This document shows positions 1 to 8,733 of a stretch of 64,000 bases of DNA, in pieces. The notes beneath the pieces were generated by a model, which did not search any database, was not told the DNA's origin, and saw only the letters and a list, made by a program, of their open reading frames with translations. The position numbers and the translations under genes were made by a program. Source of the DNA: Paragonimus skrjabini miyazakii (taxonomy: Eukaryota; Platyhelminthes; Trematoda; Plagiorchiida; Troglotrematidae); contig JTDE01022132.1 in NCBI GenBank assembly GCA_014338405.1, forward strand, positions 1-64,000, given 5' to 3'. Positions within the stretch are counted from its first letter, which is position 1, and every line of letters starts with the position of its first letter.

Positions 1-165
1 TAACTACTTATCATATTTCCAAATATTGCTGGAAATATACGGTTTGTTTCCAAACCCTTTTTTAGTTCGATGCCTGTTGGGACTACGTTTCGATTGCTCT
101 TCAGGAAAGGCGTTCTAAGTTGTTAGTGGACGAGGGTCTAGCGCATACCCACTTGTCCACTACAA
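1..165. repeat. dispersed repeat, copy 1 (cut by window edge)
   Basis: This stretch matches 3823-3994 closely along its whole length, including the shared words ttgtttccaaaccct and ctcttcaggaaaggcgtt and the ending cttgtcc..c.acaa. Read on the reverse strand it begins TGTAGTGGACAAG, and a reverse-complementary GTCCACT lies about 30 bp further in, which could be the tip of an LTR or another mobile-element end. No coding sequence is seen. The class of element is not known to me. Confidence 0.7.
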
Positions 166-1142
166 ACCTAGACCATGCAACAATTGGAGCTGCTAGCCTA
201 CTCAGCAATCTTAAAACCGAGGTGTCACCTAGATGACACGTGCATTTTTTTGACAAACGACGTGAGCTGAAAACAGCCGTGAGGGGCGATGGATTGCGCT
301 GCTAACGAAGGATGACTCCTGCGCAATTTGATCAACGGACAAAAGACAAACGGTATAGAAGTTGTCCAAAAAACCTTCGAAGGGAAGTGTAGTCTATCAA
401 AGCGTCATAATGATATAGTAAGAATGTATGAAGGTCGAAAATGGTAGCTCAGTCTCTGCAGGTTGAACATTACATACGAACATGGTAGGACGCGTCATGC
501 TGGAAGCTTCGGAATAGGAAAACAGTTCATATAAGGCCAACCTTCCCGTACTTAGCGGCTTACGAAGCTCAGTAACTCCCCGACTTACCAAATTTACACA
601 TCACGACACAACTACTCCCGTATTTAACTGAAGCCACACGAAACTCAGATTTTACACGTTTTGACAAAGGGTCTCGTCAGCTGCACGTAGTTATCAAAAC
701 AACGTTCACACAACCGAACTTGATTGGATGAGATCTAATTGGCGGTCGTTCTGCATACCGACTGGCTTAATTGTCCCCGACGTTTTGTGAATCTTTTTAT
801 TCGAGATGAGCAGATGAAGCATTCGTACTCCTGGTACCACACTTCGTGAAAGTATATGCAGTGAGTGAGTGACACATGAGCTCAGCGTGCTCGACAGGGG
901 TCACATCTGCACTTACTGACGCATGCGTAGGTAGCATGATGCCGATTGAGCTTTGGCTCACCACGTACATTTGGATTGTGTGTACGAAGATAGCTGCAGC
1001 TGTCTTCGTATCATGAGTTGTTCATCACAAGTGAACGCTCGTAACAAGGGCATTCGTTGTAACGAATAAAAACGACTAAATTAAGGCAAAACGTACGGAC
1101 GAGAAATATCTCCCGTTACGGCAGGCCTCAGCTGTGCATTTG
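166..1142. other. no gene seen; contains a near-perfect palindrome
   Basis: I find no exon-like ORF or recognised repeat here. The only structure noted is a 28-bp palindrome at 983-1010 with a single mismatched pair. Confidence 0.5.
983..1010. repeat. 28-bp near-perfect palindrome
   Basis: The arms TACGAAGA and TCTTCGTA enclose AGCTGCAGCT, itself a palindrome. Only the pair 991/1002 (T opposite G) breaks full symmetry. It could be a short inverted-repeat element tip or a dyad protein-binding site; nothing around it decides. Confidence 0.7.
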
Positions 1143-1658
1143 TTACTTTCGAGTTTTGATATTCGTAGCGATCATGCTGATAACCGTTAGATCTGTCCAA
1201 AGGTTTGGCAAAAACAATTTTCTTGGCCTGCGGTAACAGATTAGGAAACTAAGACTTATTTCCACTTTGATCTGATCAGTCGTGCACCTTAGCAGAATCC
1301 TTAATGTAGTAAATAAAGGGGATGCCATGCTCATATAACAGGACATGGAAACAGCGGACCACTTCTGTAGGCTTTGGAGGAAATTAAGCAACGTACGTAA
1401 AACACAACCCTGTGTAAAGTAGACAGTATTTAATAATGTATCGTCAGATGAAAGTAATTGAACCCAGGGTTGTATGATACGCACAAGACCACGGCTGTTT
1501 AGCCATATTTTGGGCATCGTCAACGAAGGCGACTTTAAGCTTAACGGATGAGCCGCCATCTCTGCAACCACTAAACTCGACCGTAAGATGTCCCCAAAAC
1601 CCGCTGTCTGTTTCAGTACAACATTTCCGCGGGTTAATGTATGTTCATGATGGCCCAA
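1143..1658 (-). CDS. hypothetical ORF, 171 aa, unrecognised
   Basis: This is an open frame of 171 codons starting with ATG on the reverse strand, one of the longest uninterrupted frames in the window outside FUT8 and the Penelope element. The predicted protein is rich in Leu and Ser with hydrophobic runs around residues 75-125, and I recognise no domain. A second reverse-strand frame across the same bases also reads protein-like in pieces (VAFVDDAQN, HVLLYEHGIPF) but has stops, so this could be a decayed gene or transposon whose true frame is broken. It lies just upstream of the Penelope-like element. No splice sites or promoter were identified. It may be a chance ORF. Confidence 0.25.
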   Translation of the reverse strand: MGHHEHTLTRGNVVLKQTAGFGDILRSSLVVAEMAAHPLSLKSPSLTMPKIWLNSRGLVRIIQPWVQLLSSDDTLLNTVYFTQGCVLRTLLNFLQSLQKWSAVSMSCYMSMASPLFTTLRILLRCTTDQIKVEISLSFLICYRRPRKLFLPNLWTDLTVISMIATNIKTRK

Positions 1659-1830
1659 GCGATGCTCTATACCCTCAGACTAAGTGAACCGCACTAACGT
1701 AGTGTGGTGGACAGAAGACGGATGCAGTGTTTGTGGAAACTCAATTTGTTTACGACCATCATTTGTACTCTTTTTGTTTCCAACTTTTGTATGTACTTAA
1801 ACATTTAAATCGCGTAAAAATCCCCAGTGT

Positions 1831-2108
1831 AGTCATCAAAAATACTGTGTAGCGAACAAGCTCGTTTTCAGTTATTCATCGTCAGGCTAAATACATCACA
1901 TTTATATAACATTTTACAGGGGAATCATGAAGGGAGTAAACATGGACGGGTGGTTTATGAAGTCAGTCAATTCAATGTCACACTGCATCAAGTACCCACA
2001 TGAACAGTGGTTCTTGACAGGCTAACAGGGTGGGGGTATGGCCAAGGCAGGTCCAAAGTCTGAACAAAACGTTTCTGGACGCACAGGGATGGGTTAAACA
2101 GGCGAATT
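1831..2108 (-). repeat. left inverted arm (pseudo-LTR) of the Penelope element
   Basis: This is the reverse complement of 2419-2696 with six mismatches. It contains the tail of the endonuclease frame in reverse plus the 3' untranslated end of the element. A hammerhead-like core lies in reverse orientation, with TCGTCAG at 1879-1885. Confidence 0.92.
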
Positions 2109-2539
2109 TGTACCCACGCCTAAAAGATAAAGTGCCTGTTTCTGCAGCCTCATTTTGTGTATACTCATTCACTTGTTCCTGTGGAACCAGTTATGTTGGC
2201 CGCACGACCAGACGCCTATCTGAACGGGTCCGGGGACACCACCCAGCTTGGCTCAACAGTGGAATAACGAAATCTGTCAACAGCGCCATAATAGCGCACC
2301 TGGTGGATTCCAATCATTATCCTAATGGGACGGATGCATTTCGCCCAATCTGCCGAGTTAAAGTCACCCAGTCGAGGGCGGTGAGGTATAGGATTCTGTC
2401 CACAGCAGAAGCTATTGGAATTCGCCTGTTTAACCCATCCCTGTGCGTCCAAAAACGTTTTGTTCAAACTTTGGATCTGCGTTGGCCATACCCCCACCCT
2501 GTTAGCCTGTCAAGAACCACTGTTCATGTGGGTACTTGA
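2030..2539 (+). CDS. Penelope-type GIY-YIG endonuclease fragment
   Basis: The authentic part starts near 2109. The first ~26 codons of the open frame lie inside the left inverted arm and are probably not native. Visible motifs are the first strand CVYSFTCSCG, then SYVGRTTRRLSERV, the Penelope counterpart of the GIY...YIG core with the arginine of helix 1, then HHPAWL, the SAIIAHLVDSNH segment, and the ending TAEAIGIRLFNPSLCVQKRF typical of Penelope elements, where Glu is the expected metal ligand. The closely spaced Cys residues near the start fit the Cys/His cluster of this endonuclease class. In the family the domain nicks DNA for target-primed reverse transcription. Here it lacks its reverse transcriptase, so it is a remnant, though no stop interrupts it. 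Confidence 0.88.
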   Translation: MGVWPRQVQSLNKTFLDAQGWVKQANLYPRLKDKVPVSAASFCVYSFTCSCGTSYVGRTTRRLSERVRGHHPAWLNSGITKSVNSAIIAHLVDSNHYPNGTDAFRPICRVKVTQSRAVRYRILSTAEAIGIRLFNPSLCVQKRFVQTLDLRWPYPHPVSLSRTTVHVGT

Positions 2540-2696
2540 TGCAGTGTGACATTGAATTGACTGACTTCATAAACCACTCGTCCATGTTTACTCCCTTCAT
2601 GATTCCCCTGTAAAATGTTATATAAATGTGATGTATTTAGCCTGACGATGAATAACTGAAAACGAGCTTGTTCGCTACACGGTATTTTTGATGACT
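2419..2696 (+). repeat. right inverted arm (pseudo-LTR) of the Penelope element
   Basis: This arm carries the last codons of the endonuclease frame, its stop near 2539, and about 155 bp of 3' untranslated sequence. It pairs with 1831-2108 over its full length. Confidence 0.92.
2638..2677 (+). ncRNA. candidate type I hammerhead ribozyme core
   Basis: Reading 5' to 3': TAGC (2638-2641) pairs with GCTA (2674-2677) as stem I; the core CTGACGA (2642-2648) fits CUGANGA; GAAA is at 2658-2661; AAC (2661-2663) pairs with GTT (2670-2672) as a short stem III; C2673 sits at the cleavage position (triplet UUC). Stem II (2649-2657) is very weak, with a single G-C pair, so activity is doubtful. Hammerhead motifs are known in pseudo-LTRs of Penelope elements, which supports the assignment. 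The same core is present in reverse in the left arm. Confidence 0.5.
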
Positions 2697-2705
2697 TAAA
2701 CATTT

Positions 2706-3822
2706 GTTTGAACGAGCGGAAACCGAAACATTATCCACGCACTAGAACGTACGACTCACGCTGCGCGCTAGCTTGTCGTTCCACAGTAGTATTTTTTCGT
2801 CCTGTTATGCGCTCGCCGACGTCCCCTTCGCGTGTCGACAATATACTCCTTGCGTTATTCTTAACCGGCCGTCTTCGGTTCATTTGATTCTACGTGTTGC
2901 GTGGTAGCTGAAACCTATTGCAGCGATAGGGGGAACATGTGGAGTAAGTAGAACATGCACGCATTTTGGTACGCTTTTTTCTTACAAAGGGTTTTCTTCG
3001 TGTGGTGACCCCCCATTCATTAATCAGACCCCATATTTAGATGCTGATTGTTCTTTGTACAGTTTGTATGCGCTTAAACACTTCTTCGAATGAGCAGCAG
3101 TACTCTCAGCAATCCCGCACACACGAATGCACGACAAACTCGCGATCTCGCTTTCCGTTCTATTGTACTATCGTAACGACTTTTTAGCGTTACCACGTAC
3201 CGACCACAAAGTCGGCAACGAATCGTTGCTAGTAAGTAATTTGGCAGAGTAGTTAGTTCAAAAAAGACCCAGCTGTGAAAATTCTGGGTTCCGAGCGAAG
3301 ACTAAGTTTTCCAGATGGTTAAGGACATAAAGGAGGTTAAACCGGATCCTTTGTCAACCGTAGTTTTGGTCACGATAACTGCTGGTACCTTGAGTTAGGT
3401 ATATGATCCACCGCATTCGAAATTAAAGCGGCCAACAGGCGTACCACCAACGATTGTGTAGTGACCAGTGATCGTGTGACTTCTCTATGGATCCCGGCTG
3501 CAACCGTGTTTTCCCGCTTGTTTATTCTGTTTAAGCCTGCTATCGGAGGCCTGATATGAAATCAGTGCCACTTCCTTCAGTCGTGAAACTAATTGCACAC
3601 CGCGAATGCTCGCCTGTTTTCTAAGGACTCATCTACTATTCCTACTACTATTCTTCAAGGTCGTTTAGCTCGGACGTTCTCGAGCGTTACTCAAGGCACT
3701 CGAAAGTCCCACGCTCTTCGCTTGCCGCGATTTTGAGTGCTGCCGAGTGGGCTGTAGCCCATCTCGTGATGCCTTCCTTTCTGCTCTCGGTTGCTGCCGT
3801 TGGTCCCGGACTAAGCTCGAGC
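2706..3822. other. no gene seen
   Basis: No ORF with recognisable content is present. Roughly the last 200 bp before 3823 may belong to the dispersed repeat that starts there, but copy 1 is cut by the window edge so this cannot be tested here. Confidence 0.4.
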
Positions 3823-3994
3823 TAACTACTTATCACATTTCCAAACACTGCCGGAAATACACGGTTTGTTTCCAAACCCTACTGCGTTCTCTAATTCGAT
3901 GCCTGTTAAGATTAGGTATAGACCGCTCTTCAGGAAAGGCGTTTTAAATTGTTAGTGGACAAGGGTTCAGCTCACACCCGCTTGTCCGCCACAA
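3823..3994. repeat. dispersed repeat, copy 2
   Basis: Homologous to 1-165 with a small insertion (around tactgcgttc). The element may extend leftwards beyond 3823. On the reverse strand it begins TTGTGGCGGACAAG, and CTTGTCCAC lies about 30 bp further in, again an inverted pair near the end. Confidence 0.7.
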
Positions 3995-4274
3995 CTGGAT
4001 TACATCTCAGCTGGTTCCATAAATCCACTAATCGCATTTGTACGGTCTCCTTGTTAGCAGCTGAAATACGCCAGAAGTCAGTGTTGGTCACCTTCAGTTT
4101 GTACCTTTGTAAAAGCCGCAGGGATTGACAGGGATATCGACTATTCATTGTGTATTCGGTTAGAACTGATAACCCTACAAGTTTATGAACAATTTCGCAT
4201 CTTAAAGTGGATACACGGCACAGTAATTTGCAAGCATTGATGAAAATTCTTCCTTTTCAACATTTTTCTCAGGA

Positions 4275-5315
4275 AATTTGAAAAAAACATCATCATCATC
4301 ATAGACAGCAACACATCAGTGGTTCATACTGATGCTTAGCTGCCACACAACCACGAAGGTAAAAAACTTATAAAGCAAGTAAGGAGAAACAGAAGGGCAG
4401 GGGAAAGGACCAAATTACTAAAGATCGCCACATTTATATTCAAACGTCCATCACGGTGCCTACACCTTGCAAACAAACAACCGAGTTGTAAGTGAAATTA
4501 AGGCGTCATTAGCAAGTCAGCTTCCTTACGGCTCTCACTACCCCGCGTCATTAAGTGTACTCACTTCACAGACAACTCGGCTAAAAATCAAACACTCACG
4601 CCACTGAGCTCGGTTAGCCGCTATCTCACCTAATGTCTCGAACCACCGGCCCTGTGAGTCGCGATAGCCCCAGCCCGGGAGACGAACCCGATCTACAGTG
4701 CCCAACCCCCTCGTGAACGATTTCATTTGTCTACGTCAAGTCCTCATCTGTCCACCTCGCATCTTACGCCAGTCAGCCGCAACGTCGGCAAACAGTGCTC
4801 GGTGTGGCGAACGATTAGCTGGCATTCGTAGTACATGACCTAACCATCTAAGTATGTGCAAATGTAATGAGTAAACCAAAGAACTCGTCTGACAATCAGT
4901 GCCAAACATCCCCTTCCTAGCCCTTCGTTGCCTACTCGCTGGTGCCACTCGATACGAGCGATTGAACGCAGTAATCGGTGGTCATATATCAGGAGACGGC
5001 TCATGCCCACCACCCTGAGCGGCTAGGTTTCGCCGCCGTAAAGTAATACAGCCCTCACTGTTATCTGATATACGCGACCCTTAAGCCTCAGGGAGATACT
5101 TCTCTGTCGACATGTGTCTCATAATAGCGAACACCGCCCTAGCTTCGGAAATACGCGCTTCTACTCCATTCCCTACACTTCTGCCATAGCCGCTGATGTA
5201 GCTTCCCATGTATACAAACCCGTCAACAACCACCATGGCTTCATTATCTAACATTAAATCTACGTAATCACAGCAATCTTGCAGAAGTACTTCGCACTTT
5301 GACGGTAACCGAAGT
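4275..5315 (-). mobile_element. non-LTR retrotransposon (LINE) 3' part, copy A
   Basis: On the reverse strand the sequence encodes the C-terminal part of an endonuclease/reverse-transcriptase polyprotein: FVYMGSYIS, then VEARISEARAVFA, then LRWLGHVLRM, then HRALFAD and PGWGYRD, in the order typical of these LINEs. An in-frame TGA at 4736-4738 replaces the Trp codon kept in copy B (12756 onward). Frame breaks upstream of 4950 separate the FVYMGS and LGHVLRM blocks. After the ORF comes a 3' untranslated region of about 250 bp ending in an (ATG)n tail at 4287-4303. The reverse-transcriptase catalytic region is missing. It is a dead 5'-truncated copy. Confidence 0.85.
4538..4948 (-). pseudogene. 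C-terminal fragment of LINE polyprotein with one nonsense codon
   Basis: The two open pieces 4948-4736 and 4726-4538 are one frame interrupted by TGA at 4736-4738. Aligned with copy B the interrupted codon is TGG (Trp, in ...MMIWRRQMKSF). The LRWLGHVLRM block is a conserved motif downstream of the reverse-transcriptase domain in many trematode LINE polyproteins. No function is expected. Confidence 0.8.
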
Positions 5316-8300
5316 CATGTTATCCACGGGTACGGCTGGGAGCTGAAGTCGATGAGTTTGCTAAAGTTCTCGTTCTGTAATGAGTTTATGTTTTGGCCTG
5401 TTCTGTATCTCTCCTTAACTTGTGAACTATGCTTGACGTAGACTTTTGAGGTGGCCTATGCTTGTTGTGTTAGCTAGTCTTTCGAGTGCCATAACACACG
5501 CCGTTCGAATCGCTTTTGATATCCCGGTTCACTGGCAGTTAGGCTTTACTGTGCGAAACGTCGTCTATTTTATAGGTGTTGTAACTTGATATACAGCCTA
5601 CAAGCGTGTAAACGGAATAACGGTCAACGAAAGGGCGGATAATAGCACGGCGAATAACGGTAATGGACAACGAATACGGAGTCAGTTAGTCTCTTCCCCT
5701 CCAACCCATCCATCCAAGGCTACCGCATGAACACAGAAAAAAGGACTGGCCTTCGAACAAAGCTTCTTTATGTCGCTCAGCCCAAAGACAACATGGTCAC
5801 AAACCCGTTCGTATTTATAGAGTTTGTGACTAGCAGCAAGCAAGGTCAAAGGGAATGGACCAGACAAATGTCTAGGTATGTATTTGGGATGACAACAACA
5901 GTTGTCACGAGGACTTAAGTTGATCGTGAAGACCGGAGTCGCGCACGACTACCGCAAAAGTAAAGGTCACTCACAAGTGAACTTTGTTGCTCCTGGTCAC
6001 AATGTTTTCAGGGAACTGGCAACTTCCCCGACAATAGGCTACCTCAACGTATGTGCTCTACCGCCCACATGGCCAATTTGCCCGCGAGCAGCAGCTTCAA
6101 TCGTTAAGGTCGTCGTATAGTAAACAGAGTCTCACAAATCATGAAGCTGTTAGCGATGAATGTCTTGGTTTTCTTCAATAAAGTCGATTGTGCTGAAACA
6201 CGAGAACACGTTTGCTACAAACCGCAAAACTAAAGTCTACGAGGAAGAACGTCGTCGGCTATCTGCAGAAGTGCTTCTAGACCGGTTTTTAACGTGCTTT
6301 TGTTTTAGTCAGGCAATCCGAGCGGGGGCTAAAATAACAACTCGCTAGCCTGACGTGTTTCTGTGTACGATCCATTTTTCAAGGTCGATATCAACACACC
6401 GTCTTTGCTTTCCATCGTTGGTCGGTTTTTGATAGTGAGTACTGACTGGGTAGTATTCTGTCGGACGGGTTCCAGCACACTTGTTGTTTCTGGCAAGCGG
6501 CCAAGAAAGCAGACGGCCTGAAGATAAACATAACCTATAGCTTACAAATAATTGACTGTTTTCAACCCCTCTGTGACGTCACCGACTGACCATCTCACCT
6601 TTCATCGAACAGTTGCACAAACTGAACCACACTTATTGATGAGGCAGTGAACTTCCTAAATGAGTAAAAAGCTTCGAAGAGAGCACGAAGCCGAAAACAC
6701 GATCTAACCTGGTCTTCCGACAAAAACGTGGCACCTTAATTTGTAATGGTAGTATTAGATGACTACACGATCATGATATGGCGATACGCACCTACGATGC
6801 TGGACAAATTCTACCCGGTAGGATTCCAGTAAGACGTCGCCAGCTAAATTCAATGATAGACTGGTCGGCAGAGGATGATCTACAACACGACAAACAAAGT
6901 TCCCGGATCTTTACTCCCTCCATCTTTGGAATCTACTCAAACATGATACGAGGGAGGACGAAGAGACCAGAAACAAGTAAAATCGACTGTCGAGAGTGAA
7001 TGTAACTCAACCTGTGGCGATAGGTAACACCGCGTTTTCATATTGGGTTTGGCGATGTGTAGTTGTAAACAGAACTATGGTTAACAAACTAGACATCTGT
7101 TTTCTGTCGAAACCCGTTGCACCATGGCACTAATTAGCGCATCGGTAGAATAACGGCAGCTCTCGCAGGGTTGTCTGTTGACTTCGATCGACGATTACAC
7201 CTAGCCAGGCGTTCAGTTTCATCCAGCTGAGCACGTTTCATTCATTGCATGACATTGTGGTAGTCAACAAGTGTACAAAACTACCGCTGAGAAACCCTCC
7301 GCTGTTGTAGGACACAACACGTACGGGCAGCTACCGGTTAAAGGGAGCGCAACATCCGACAAGGAGAGATGCTGCGCACTTCATGATGTAATCACCATTT
7401 GACTCAATTGATTCAAACTTAATTCGCTACAGGAGAAAAATTTCGTCTTGGAGATCACGTAAAACTAAGACATGGGAAATTGGCGTTACCGATACGACGG
7501 CACTGTATGAATAGCCTTTTCCACGATTCCAGGATTATTTTACGATTTTCTGAACGTTAAAAAAGAGATGATTCCTTCGCACCGGTATGCAAATAATTAA
7601 GCACTGGCCAATATTGAAAAAAAACGGGCATTTATCCAAATGAACGACAGAATGCTCAAAAATAAGAGGCGTTTAATAAAACAATTTCTAGACAACCTAA
7701 GACAAACCAACATCAGTGAAAAAACAGATGGAGATAGTCCGACGTTGTCCGCGAGCTACTGCTGGATTCTGCAGTTTGTACGAACAGTGATCAGTTCACA
7801 GTAAACGAGTAATCCATCTCGTACAGCCTGGTAGAGCTGACGCTGCAGATGGAGGATATCCGTTAGCTTACAAACAAATCTACCCGTCACATGTCCTGGT
7901 CAGTGAATTCGTTGGAGGCCAAGTGCTCTGTCGGAGTGTGAACAGCAGTACGGCGAGAGGTTCCGGGCTACGGGATCGCTTGCACGAGTACAGGGAGTTG
8001 AACATTGCCGAATGGAATGTGAAGACGCCAATTCCAGATGAATAAACGCAGCTTTTGGCTCATTAACCCGAATAAGTGTTGGGGTTAAGAGCTTGGGTTA
8101 CAAACTGGACAGTTGAAAGGGGAAGCGTCGGTGGAAATGAAATGAGTGAAAGTAGCTTTGTGATCAGTGGATTTTGTGAAAAGCAGAACAGTTGATGACC
8201 TTTCAAACATTTCTGCCGGACAACACATGCCTAGGAAGAGCAGCTAAAAGTTGAAGTATACGTAAAACGGGAAAACTGGTATACACCAAACGCAGACTCG

Positions 8301-8388
8301 GTGACAATGGAAAAACTGACGTACAATCGATAGCAAGCAAACACTTAAACTAACGGATCACCTCCTCGCTTCATTAACATATGATGGG
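5316..8388. other. 3 kb without a recognisable gene
   Basis: Only short ORFs occur, on both strands (for example 5727-5918, 5902-6120, 6778-6999), none with a recognisable domain. The + strand is visibly A-rich over T from about 5.6 kb to 10.8 kb. Near 7970-8045 a short + frame reads LHEYRELNIAEWNVKTP, reminiscent of the first motif of LINE apurinic-type endonucleases, but nothing after it continues the similarity. Confidence 0.4.
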
Positions 8389-8733
8389 ATGACCTATAAA
8401 AACCGGCCAATTGACTTCGAGAAAACGAAAACTCAGAGAGCAAGGGTTCAGAGAACAGACTCATCAGTATGTGACCAACAGAAAGAGGAACGCTCAAAAA
8501 GTGTTCATTCATCACTTTTCCAATTGATAAAACCGGCTATGCTATCAGCCGCTGCTTACGAACTGATTCCGCCCCCAATCGACACGTGCCACCCCGCAAC
8601 GGAGCATAATCACCGGACACAATGCAGGCCATCATCGCCCGCCCAGCCGTTACACAAAAGATGTCATCATTGCGTGTTGACCGGGCAGAGCCATGACGTG
8701 TTGCCTAATTTCTCTGGGGTCTTGCGTTCCTAA
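8389..8733 (+). CDS. hypothetical ORF, 114 aa, unrecognised
   Basis: The frame opens with ATG and is free of stops for 114 codons in a locally GC-richer patch. The product is basic, Ser/Thr/Gln-rich in its first half, and has a His/Cys-rich stretch near residues 85-96 (HKRCHHC). I recognise no family and see no clear splice sites or repeats tying it to an element. A second + ORF (8825-9070, 81 codons) follows in another frame, and the reverse strand also has an open frame at 8749-8985, so chance openness is likely. Kept as a weak candidate only. Confidence 0.15.
   Translation: MTYKNRPIDFEKTKTQRARVQRTDSSVCDQQKEERSKSVHSSLFQLIKPAMLSAAAYELIPPPIDTCHPATEHNHRTQCRPSSPAQPLHKRCHHCVLTGQSHDVLPNFSGVLRS

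Larger units (their letters stand above)
1795..2705 (+). mobile_element. Penelope-like retroelement, 5'-truncated, with inverted terminal arms
   Basis: A unique core of about 310 bp (2109-2418) encoding part of a GIY-YIG endonuclease is flanked by two 278-bp arms, 1831-2108 and 2419-2696, that are reverse complements of each other. By hand count they differ at six positions with no indels, about 98% identity. The 12-mer acttaaacattt occurs at 1795-1806 and 2694-2705, a candidate target-site duplication, although 24 bp separate the first copy from the left arm. Penelope-like elements are known to carry pseudo-LTRs in direct or inverted orientation and to be 5'-truncated. The reverse-transcriptase part is absent, so this copy is dead on its own. 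Confidence 0.88.

Noticed and set aside
2216..2497. A 93-codon reverse-strand ORF in the Penelope element
   Set aside because: It exists because the inverted arm repeats the start of the forward frame; the forward endonuclease frame is the real one.
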